From Bacteroidales bacterium (GTDB lineage Bacteria > Bacteroidota > Bacteroidia > Bacteroidales > F082), in the NCBI GenBank assembly GCA_017965765.1, contig JAGCPJ010000065.1, positions 1 through 52,165 of the forward strand: a stretch of 52,165 nt of DNA. The letters run 5' to 3'. Shown here piece by piece: positions 9,901 to 16,009 of this stretch. The notes under the pieces were generated by a model. That model saw nothing but the letters and a program-made list of their open reading frames with translations. It had not been told where the DNA came from and did no database searches. Every line of letters begins with the position of its first letter. The first letter of the stretch is position 1. Made by a program: the position numbers and the translations under genes.

Positions 9901-10250
9901 AGTATGCCGAGGCTTATGCCGGCCGCTCACCTTGGGTCCACTACCTCGATGCCCGTATTGCCAAGACCTTCAAGAAGACCATCGGCAAGACTACCCATTG
10001 CTTCGAGCTTAGTGCCAACTTCGACAATGTTCTCAACATGTTCAACTCCTCATGGGGCCTCTACAAGTACGGTTGCTATGGCAACAGCAACACCATCGCT
10101 CCTCTGAAGGTTGACCATATCGAAAACAACCAACCTGTTTACTCAATGAACAAGGTTAACGGCGAATACCCGACCCAAACCTTCACTGAGACCTACATCA
10201 ACAGCAACCAATGCTGGTCTGTGCTGTTAGGTCTGAAGTACAGCTTCTAA
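6945..10250 (+). CDS. Oar-like TonB-dependent outer-membrane protein
   Basis: The 1101-residue protein has a signal peptide (about 1-19, cleaved after LMAQ) and a carboxypeptidase-regulatory-like beta-sandwich (about 24-105, [16 protein letters not shown] to LGEV). A TonB plug domain (about 120-235) carries [11 protein letters not shown] and [35 protein letters not shown] in sequence. The remainder is a large beta-barrel ending in the aromatic residue of GLKYSF, as outer-membrane insertion requires. This is the Oar-like family, larger than and distinct from SusC; the ligand is unknown and no SusD partner lies nearby. It is monocistronic: a strong terminator follows at once. Codon usage is biased to C/G-ending codons, which suggests high expression. 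Confidence 0.92.
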   Translation: [1101 protein letters not shown]

Positions 10251-10267
10251 TAGGTTTTATAACATTG

Positions 10268-10297
10268 AAAAAGCGCCTCGGTAACGGGGCGCTTTTT
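10268..10297 (+). terminator. Rho-independent terminator after the Oar-like gene
   Basis: AAAAAGCGCCTCG and CGGGGCGCTTTTT pair with one T-G wobble around a GTAA loop, followed by more T. The stem starts 18 bases after the stop codon. Confidence 0.9.
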
Positions 10298-10308
10298 TTT
10301 GATATTAA

Positions 10309-10328
10309 AATTATCAATTTTGATAATT
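10309..10328. promoter_or_regulatory. Perfect palindrome in the higBA promoter, candidate operator
   Basis: AATTATCA and TGATAATT are perfect inverted copies around ATTT. The palindrome covers the region expected for the -33 element of the -7 box at 10345-10352 (TAttTTTG). HigA proteins repress their own promoter by binding such palindromes, so this is the natural operator candidate. The assignment is inference. Confidence 0.5.
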
Positions 10329-10344
10329 ATTTCATAAGTTTTAT

Positions 10345-10352
10345 TATTTTTG
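10345..10352 (+). promoter_or_regulatory. -7 box of the higBA remnant
   Basis: TAttTTTG about 50 bases before the higB ATG. A TTTG at 10319-10322 lies 22 bases upstream, inside the palindrome. Confidence 0.5.
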
Positions 10353-10402
10353 CAACACAAATGAACCATTAGTCAATTAGTCACCTTAATACAAGGAGTA
10401 GT

Positions 10403-10486
10403 ATGATTATTGAGTTCAACGACCCTTCTTTAGAAGATCTTTATTTAAATGGAACAACAAAAGATCACAAATATTGGAAACTATAA
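10403..10486 (+). pseudogene. higB: Remnant of HigB (RelE-like) toxin
   Basis: After a strong GGAG Shine-Dalgarno, an open frame of 27 codons gives MIIEFNDPSLEDLYLNGTTK and then DHKYWKL before TAA. This matches the N-terminus of RelE-family HigB toxins, which are normally about 100 residues. A second frame from about 10482 gives YNSCIRQNLKAL before the higA start, resembling the next conserved HigB helix (KYxxxIxxLKAA). The toxin has therefore lost its C-terminal two thirds, including the catalytic strands, and is frameshifted. The remnant is AT-rich compared with the flanking genes. The resemblance is from memory of the family; a structure-based search would confirm it. Confidence 0.7.
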
Positions 10487-10516
10487 TAGTTGTATTAGAC
10501 AAAATCTCAAAGCCTT

Positions 10517-10876
10517 ATGAATAAAAAACAAATTCCATTCGTAGCAACACATCCTGGAGAATTAATCAGAGATGAACTTAGAGAAAGACACATGACCCAA
10601 AAGGCCTTAGCTCTTGAGACTGGTATTAAAGCCTCCATTCTTTGTGATACCATTCATGGAAAGCGCTCGATTTCCATCGGAGTAGCCAAAGCTTTGGAAA
10701 AGGCTTTGGGCATACCCGTATATATCTGGATCAATCTTCAAACCCAATACGATCTCGATTCAGCAAATATTATAAAGAAAAATATTGAAATGGAAACCAT
10801 CAGAATTACCATTCCTTCTACCGATAAAACACTAATTAAAGAATTATCTAGAAAATTTGGATGGGCTATGGCATAA
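10517..10876 (+). CDS. higA: HigA-family antitoxin (XRE helix-turn-helix)
   Basis: The 119-residue protein begins with the HigA signature THPGELIRDELRERHMTQKALALETG. A complete helix-turn-helix (about residues 24-62, with SILCDTIHGKRSISIGVAKALEKALG) is followed by the small beta/helix tail ITIPSTDKTLIKELSRKFGW typical of this family. In the family it neutralises HigB and represses the operon. Here its toxin is a remnant, so HigA may survive only as an autoregulator or as protection against other HigB copies. Its last 11 bases overlap the 3' end of aroC on the other strand. AT-rich composition suggests acquisition by transfer. Confidence 0.9.
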   Translation: MNKKQIPFVATHPGELIRDELRERHMTQKALALETGIKASILCDTIHGKRSISIGVAKALEKALGIPVYIWINLQTQYDLDSANIIKKNIEMETIRITIPSTDKTLIKELSRKFGWAMA

Positions 10877-11813
10877 ATCGCATCACTATCAACGCTGCCA
10901 TCGCCTCTACAATGACCGTAGCCCTAGGCAGGGCGCAGACATCATGGCGGTCACCCCTACCCAAGGTGGGAATCGGCTTGAAGGCCACATTGAAGAACAC
11001 TTCTTCTCCGTTGGTGATACCACCTTGTATGCCTCCCGAGTGGTTTGAAAGGAACTTCACGAAACCCTCCTGAACGGTCATCGTGTCGTTGGCCTCAGAG
11101 CCTTTCATGGCTGCCATGGCAAAACCGTCGCCGTACTCAAAGCCTTTTACCGCAGGGATAGTGAACATGGCCTTGGCCAGACAAGCTTGGAATTTGTCCT
11201 CCAAGGGCTCACCCAAACCCGCAGGCAGGCCTTTGATGCTACCATGGACGATGCCTCCTACCGTGTCGCCATTGGACCGGCATTGTGCCAAGAGGGTTTC
11301 CATCTTTGAAGGATCCGTCTCGCCACCGATGCTCGACACTTCAGCGGTAACACAGATGCCGTGTTGCGCCAACAACTGTTTGGCGATGGAGCCGGCCACC
11401 ACGTAAGGGAGCATGGCTCGCGCAGAAGCCCTTCCCCCGCCCCTCCAGTCGCGGATGCCGTATTTGCACTGATAGGTATAGTCTGCATGGGAAGGTCGGA
11501 AGGAATCCTTGAAAGGTTCGTAATCCTCGGGTTTCGCATCGATGTTGCGCACTAGAAAAGCGATGGGAGTGCCCAAGGTGACACCATCGAGCAGCCCCGA
11601 TAAAAACTCAACCTCATCGGGTTCCCTACGTTGGGATTCCGATGAGGTTTTTCCAGTAGCCCTACGGGCCAGATCTTCGGCGATCAGCTGATGGTTGATT
11701 CGCAAGCCGGAGGGACATCCCTCGATGACGCCTCCGATGGCCACTCCATGGGATTCACCAAAGGTCGTCAAACGAAATTGCTGTGGCCTTTCGACTGCTG
11801 ACTTCTCAATCAT
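10866..11813 (-). CDS. aroC: Chorismate synthase (short form)
   Basis: The last shikimate-pathway enzyme removes phosphate from EPSP with reduced FMN to give chorismate. Motifs visible: RLTTFGESHG (about 14-23), FRPSHADYTYQCKYGIRDWRGGGRASAR, GDTVGGIV, NHSGGIQGGITNG, and GRGDRHD with PRATVIVEAMAAL. Length is 315 residues against roughly 355 in Bacteroides relatives. About 20 residues before the RHD motif are missing, and the C-terminus is clipped to VMRFMP where relatives have about seven more residues. All active-site blocks are present, so I expect function. The start overlaps the end of the DUF349 gene by 8 bases (coupling). The 3' end overlaps higA, so a TA insertion may have set the present end. 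Confidence 0.93.
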   Translation of the reverse strand: MIEKSAVERPQQFRLTTFGESHGVAIGGVIEGCPSGLRINHQLIAEDLARRATGKTSSESQRREPDEVEFLSGLLDGVTLGTPIAFLVRNIDAKPEDYEPFKDSFRPSHADYTYQCKYGIRDWRGGGRASARAMLPYVVAGSIAKQLLAQHGICVTAEVSSIGGETDPSKMETLLAQCRSNGDTVGGIVHGSIKGLPAGLGEPLEDKFQACLAKAMFTIPAVKGFEYGDGFAMAAMKGSEANDTMTVQEGFVKFLSNHSGGIQGGITNGEEVFFNVAFKPIPTLGRGDRHDVCALPRATVIVEAMAALIVMRFMP

Positions 11814-13683
11814 TAACGATCTTCAATTTGGCTTCCAAAACCTTGAGGTCATTCTTTGCCTTGTTGATCTTCTTCTCGTATTCGGCGCGCATCAGCTCCG
11901 AGTTCTTGCTGTTGGAGAAGAAACCGATGTTGTTCTCGAGGACGGCGATCTCATCACGAAGTTTCTGGATGCGGTTGGTGAGGTTGGTTCTTTCCCTTCT
12001 CACTTTGTCGCTAGCCTCCGGATCATCTTTCATGACGTCCATCATCTCTCTGAACTCATTGGTGGAGATCTCGTTTTGGTTGCTTCTCATCTTGTCGAAG
12101 AGTGCGTCAACGGCCTTACGGTATTCGCTGTTGATGGTATCTTTGACCTTCATCGGGACATGACCGATCTCGATCCAGCGTTTCTGCAGGGCTTTGATGG
12201 CTTCCATATTCTCTGCGCGGCTCGGCAGAAGTTCAAAGTTCTTGATTTCTTCGATCAGTGCCTGTTTGGCCGTAAGGTTGGCAGCTTCTTCCTCTTTCAG
12301 TCCACCGAAATGTTCGGCTTTGCGTCCGAAGAAGGTGTCGCAAGCGGCTCTGAAGCGCTTCCAGATCTTGTCGGCATGACGTTTGGGCACTGGACCGATG
12401 GTCTTCCACTCTTCCTGGAGTTTCTTGAAGCGTTCAGTCGCTTTCTTCCATTCCGTGGATTCCTGCAGACCTTCAGCCTCGATACAGAGGTTGATCTTGC
12501 GTTCCAGGTTTTCCGTCTGTCTGTCTTTCAGGTTGGCGAAGAACTCCTTTTTCTTGGCGAAGAAGGTATCCATAGCCGTCTTGAAGCGTGTCCAAATCTC
12601 TTCGTTCTGTTTTTTGGCGGCTGGACCGACAGTCTTCCACACCTTGAACAGGTCGCTCAGTTCGGTGGACTTGTTCTGCCAAGCGTTGATGGAACCATAT
12701 TCTTCGGACAGCAACTCCTCTGCTTTCTCGCACAGGGCCGTCTTGGTGGCCAGGTTGGCATTCTGTTCGTCTTGGATCTTGGAATAGTGTTCGCGGCGGA
12801 TGGCGTTGATCTTGTCAGTGGCTGCTTTGAAGCGCTCCCAGATCTCATCTTTCTTGTCCTGAGGCACTGGTCCGATTTCCTTCCAGTCCTCATGCAGTTT
12901 CTGGAGGGCTTTGAAGGCTTTGGTCATGGATTTCTCATCAAGGAGTTCCTCGGCTTTTTCGCAAAGTTCGATCTTGGCATCAAGATTCTTCTTCATGTCA
13001 AGGTCACGGAGTTCACGGTTGATGTTCACCTTGTCGAAGAACTTCTCCACCAGGAAGTGGTAGTTGTTCCAGAGGTTGGCGTTTTCGGTGGCAGGCACCT
13101 GACCGATGGTCTTCCATTTATCCTGAAGGGCACGGAAGTCGTCGTACGTCTTTTTCAGCGTCTCTTCCGAAGCGATGAGTTGTTTCAGTTCCTCAAGGAT
13201 GGCTTGTTTTTGGGCAAGGTTCTCCAACTTCTGGGCATCGAGAATCTCATTCTGCTTGGCGCGGTTGGACTTGAAGATGCCAAAAGCGTTGTTGAAGCGG
13301 ATTTCTGCATCGTCCTGAACATGTTGGTAGCTCTCTTTATCGCCACCGCCTTCCAGGAAAGCTTCCATTTCCTTGTCCATGTCCTCTTTGTTAAGCTTCA
13401 TAAAATGAACACGGATAGCAGTGACTAGGTCCTTGATTTTCATCACATCGGGATCCTTGACAAGTTCTTCCAGCATGGATGCCAATTCTTCTTTGGACTT
13501 GCCTTGCACATCGATCTCAACTTCTTCAGTGCTTTCATCTTCCTCAAGTTCCTCGTTGGTGACGATTTCCAAGATTTCTTCTTCAGGAGCGGTTTCAGCT
13601 ACCGGGAGTGTTGTCGATTGATTCAAATTGACGATTCTTTGTTTCTCATTAACGTCAATGGTTTTAAACTCTTTGCTTTCCAT
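11806..13683 (-). CDS. DUF349 repeat protein, function unknown
   Basis: The 625-residue cytoplasmic protein has an acidic N-terminus (residues 30-60 rich in Glu) and then five DUF349 repeats. The conserved Trp of W-K-x-I-G-x-V-P falls at residues 190, 267, 349, 426 and 503, a period of 77-82. Each unit adds an IWxRFxxAxDxFF-type helix. The rest is highly charged helix, probably a spectrin-like or extended coiled-coil rod. It is a common Bacteroidota protein whose function I do not know. Operon: aroC starts inside its stop codon. A good TTG-N18-TAaaTTTG promoter lies upstream, divergent from the kinase/RapZ gene. Confidence 0.9.
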   Translation of the reverse strand: MESKEFKTIDVNEKQRIVNLNQSTTLPVAETAPEEEILEIVTNEELEEDESTEEVEIDVQGKSKEELASMLEELVKDPDVMKIKDLVTAIRVHFMKLNKEDMDKEMEAFLEGGGDKESYQHVQDDAEIRFNNAFGIFKSNRAKQNEILDAQKLENLAQKQAILEELKQLIASEETLKKTYDDFRALQDKWKTIGQVPATENANLWNNYHFLVEKFFDKVNINRELRDLDMKKNLDAKIELCEKAEELLDEKSMTKAFKALQKLHEDWKEIGPVPQDKKDEIWERFKAATDKINAIRREHYSKIQDEQNANLATKTALCEKAEELLSEEYGSINAWQNKSTELSDLFKVWKTVGPAAKKQNEEIWTRFKTAMDTFFAKKKEFFANLKDRQTENLERKINLCIEAEGLQESTEWKKATERFKKLQEEWKTIGPVPKRHADKIWKRFRAACDTFFGRKAEHFGGLKEEEAANLTAKQALIEEIKNFELLPSRAENMEAIKALQKRWIEIGHVPMKVKDTINSEYRKAVDALFDKMRSNQNEISTNEFREMMDVMKDDPEASDKVRRERTNLTNRIQKLRDEIAVLENNIGFFSNSKNSELMRAEYEKKINKAKNDLKVLEAKLKIVND

Positions 13684-13746
13684 TTTGATTCATTTTAGAG
13701 GTTATCAGGACTAAGTCGTCCCGTATGAAGTTTACAAATGCGGGGG

Positions 13747-13775
13747 CAAATTTAATAATAAAAAGCAGACTGCAA
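13747..13775 (-). promoter_or_regulatory. Promoter of the DUF349-aroC operon
   Basis: Minus-strand TTG (13773-13775), 18 bases, then TAaaTTTG (13747-13754). The ATG is 64 bases further. Confidence 0.65.
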
Positions 13776-13797
13776 TCATTTTTTTCAAATAGTTTTG

Positions 13798-13805
13798 TAT
13801 TTTTG
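13798..13805 (+). promoter_or_regulatory. -7 box of the kinase/RapZ operon
   Basis: TAttTTTG, 25 bases before the ATG at 13831. It rules out the longer in-frame TTG start at 13795, which overlaps the box. Confidence 0.6.
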
Positions 13806-13830
13806 TAATGATAAAAACATCATCATTTCC

Positions 13831-15285
13831 ATGCTTGCTATTGATATTCAGAACACCTTGTCGTCCCTCGCCCAATCCATCGGCTTGAAGGCGATGGACA
13901 TCAAGCCCATCGCAGCCTCCGGATCGTCAAGGCAATACTATAGAATCCTCACTGAAAACAACAGTGTCATAGGCACATACAACGCAAATATCGAGGAGAA
14001 CGAAGCCTTTTTCTACCTGACTACCCATTTCGGGGGGAAAGGCCTACCCGTCCCAAAACTCCTGGCCGTCAATGACCAGCGGGACTGTTATCTGCAGACA
14101 GACCAAGGTGACACCACCCTCTTTCAACACGTCCAACGATCAATCGCTTCAGGCCGTTACGATGAAACCACCATCGCCCTGTTCCGACAGACTCTGGAAG
14201 CTCTTGTCCGGTTTCAGACGGAAGGACACGAAGGGCTGGATTACAGCAAGGTCTATCCCACACCCTGCTTTGACAAGAGTTCCGTCATGGATGACCTGGA
14301 TTACTTCAAATATTATTTCGTGAAGCCCCATGCTGAGGTGGTCTTCAACGAACAGCGGCTCAAAGGCGAATTCAAGGCCTTTGCCGAGGTGTGCTGCCAG
14401 GCTTACCATGAGGCTTTCATGTACCGCGACTTCCAGTCGAGAAACGTGATGGTTTACGAAGGCCAGCCCTGTTTCATCGACTATCAAGGAGGTCGTCAGG
14501 GACCCTTGCAATACGATGTGGTCTCACTGTTGTTTCAGGTAAAGGCCCAGATGCCACAAACCCTCCGTGACGAACTCCTTGAACATTATAAGGGCATCTT
14601 GGCCCAACGTCTGGATCTCAAGGCGATCGCCTTTGACCAATACTATCCCTACTTCGTGTATCTCCGTTTGCTTCAAGTACTTGGAGCCTACGGTTTCCGT
14701 GGGTTGATACAGAAAAAGGCCCATTTCCTCGAAAGCATCCCTTATGCTTTGAAAGAACTGGCCGCCTGGACTGAAAGGCATCCCCTGACAGGCTATCCCG
14801 AGTTGGAAAGCGTCATCCGTCAAGTGATCGGCCTACTCCCAAAATATGATTCCACTTTCCACTCTCCACTTTACACTCTCCACTTCCCACTCACCGTCAC
14901 CGTCAACAGCTTTTCGTTCAAAAAAGGCTATCCCGACGATTTCAGCGGCAACGGAGGCGGCTTTGTGTTCGACTGTCGCGCACTCCCTAACCCGGGGAGA
15001 GAGCCACAATTCAAGACCAAGACCGGCCGTGACTGGGAAGTGATTGAATACTTGGAAGAAAAGCCCCAGACCCACCTGTTTCTCGAACATGTGAAAGGGC
15101 TGGTCGGCCAAAGCATCGACAACTACCTGGAACGCCATTTCACCCATCTGATGCTCTCTTTCGGCTGCACTGGAGGCCAGCACCGCTCCGTCTTTTTCGC
15201 GCAAAGCATCGCCGATTGGATCAGATCCAACTACCCCACCGTCCACGTCGCACTCAACCATATCGAACAAAACATCCATGAATAA
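13831..15285 (+). CDS. Aminoglycoside-phosphotransferase-like sugar kinase fused to a RapZ C-terminal domain
   Basis: The protein has 484 residues. Residues 1-335 form an APH/ChoK-type kinase like AmgK: a Gly/Ser-rich loop (ASGSSRQYYRI, 29-39), the Brenner catalytic motif (YRDFQSRNVM, 198-207) and the metal motif (FIDYQGG, 215-221). AmgK phosphorylates N-acetylmuramate/GlcNAc at C1 in peptidoglycan recycling. Residues 355-484 match the C-terminal half of RapZ (VTVNSFSFKKGYP, FDCRALPNPG, GCTGGQHRSVFFAQ at 445-458), the part that in E. coli binds glucosamine-6-phosphate and GlmZ RNA. RapZ's own N-terminal P-loop half is absent. The linker (340-354) is encoded by a 42-base heptamer array. MurU starts inside the stop codon (8-base overlap), supporting a cell-wall recycling role. 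Substrate specificity is inferred. Confidence 0.88.
   Translation: MLAIDIQNTLSSLAQSIGLKAMDIKPIAASGSSRQYYRILTENNSVIGTYNANIEENEAFFYLTTHFGGKGLPVPKLLAVNDQRDCYLQTDQGDTTLFQHVQRSIASGRYDETTIALFRQTLEALVRFQTEGHEGLDYSKVYPTPCFDKSSVMDDLDYFKYYFVKPHAEVVFNEQRLKGEFKAFAEVCCQAYHEAFMYRDFQSRNVMVYEGQPCFIDYQGGRQGPLQYDVVSLLFQVKAQMPQTLRDELLEHYKGILAQRLDLKAIAFDQYYPYFVYLRLLQVLGAYGFRGLIQKKAHFLESIPYALKELAAWTERHPLTGYPELESVIRQVIGLLPKYDSTFHSPLYTLHFPLTVTVNSFSFKKGYPDDFSGNGGGFVFDCRALPNPGREPQFKTKTGRDWEVIEYLEEKPQTHLFLEHVKGLVGQSIDNYLERHFTHLMLSFGCTGGQHRSVFFAQSIADWIRSNYPTVHVALNHIEQNIHE
14851..14892 (+). repeat. Six tandem 7-bp units inside the kinase/RapZ coding sequence
   Basis: Units are TCCACTT, TCCACTC, TCCACTT, TACACTC, TCCACTT and CCCACTC. 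The total is 42 bases, divisible by three, so the frame is kept and the array encodes the interdomain linker (STFHSPLYTLHFPL). The reverse strand reads GTGGARA-type units, close to the other heptamer arrays of the window. Confidence 0.85.
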
Positions 15286-16009
15286 AACCGCCATGATTCT
15301 TGCCGCAGGGCTGGGCACACGGCTCAAGGAGAAAACCCAAGACCGTCCCAAAGCACTCGTCGAAGTCGCCGGAAAGCCCCTGCTGCAACACAATATCGAA
15401 AACCTCATCAAGCAAGGTTTCGACACCATCATCGTCAATATCCACCATTACGGCGACCAGATCATCCGATTCCTCGAAACGCACGACTTCCCTGCCAACA
15501 TCTATATCTCCGATGAACGGGGCTTGCTGATGGACACGGGTGGCGGCATCATCCAGGCACTCCCCTTCTTCCACGACACTCAAGCCGTGCTGGTTCACAA
15601 CGTGGACATCCTCAGCGACCTCCCGCTCATGGAACACTACCAGCAATTCCTCTCTTCTGGCGACGACGCCTGGCTGTTGACCCAAGACCGGAACACCAGC
15701 CGAAAACTACTCTTCAACGAAGACAAGCTATTGATCGGATGGCGTAACCTGAATGAGGGCAGCTATAAATGGGTCAATGGCGAGAAGAAACAATTCAAAG
15801 AACTGGCTTTCAACGGAATACATATATTCAATCCTTTTATCTTTGCGAATTTCCAGTGGCAACGTTACAGCATCATCGATCTTTACCTCCTACTTGCAAG
15901 CAAGTACACCGTTCGCGCTGTGGAAATCAATCCCAGTCTCTGGTTTGACATTGGGAAAATCGAGGATTTTGAACGCATCAACCAAGCAATAACGGACCGT
16001 CTATCATGA
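15278..16009 (+). CDS. murU: MurU-like sugar-1-phosphate nucleotidyltransferase
   Basis: The 243-residue enzyme begins with the nucleotidyltransferase signature MILAAGLGTRLKEKTQDRPKALVEVAGKP (residues 5-33), then has the metal/substrate blocks DERGLLMDTGGGI and VHNVDIL. The length and single Rossmann-like domain match MurU, which makes UDP-MurNAc from MurNAc-1-phosphate and UTP. It follows the AmgK-like kinase with an 8-base overlap and is followed by the AddB-like gene with a 4-base ATGA overlap. The kinase plus uridylyltransferase pair would recycle cell-wall amino sugars while bypassing the fosfomycin-sensitive MurA step. Specificity for MurNAc, GlcNAc or another sugar cannot be read from the sequence. 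Confidence 0.82.
   Translation: MNKTAMILAAGLGTRLKEKTQDRPKALVEVAGKPLLQHNIENLIKQGFDTIIVNIHHYGDQIIRFLETHDFPANIYISDERGLLMDTGGGIIQALPFFHDTQAVLVHNVDILSDLPLMEHYQQFLSSGDDAWLLTQDRNTSRKLLFNEDKLLIGWRNLNEGSYKWVNGEKKQFKELAFNGIHIFNPFIFANFQWQRYSIIDLYLLLASKYTVRAVEINPSLWFDIGKIEDFERINQAITDRLS

Noticed and set aside
11695-13428. A 577-codon plus-strand frame opposite DUF349
   Set aside because: Antisense shadow of a Lys/Glu-rich repeat protein, which always leaves long Leu/Phe-rich frames on the other strand.
13795-13830. A TTG start 12 codons upstream for the kinase/RapZ fusion
   Set aside because: The -7 promoter box lies inside that stretch.
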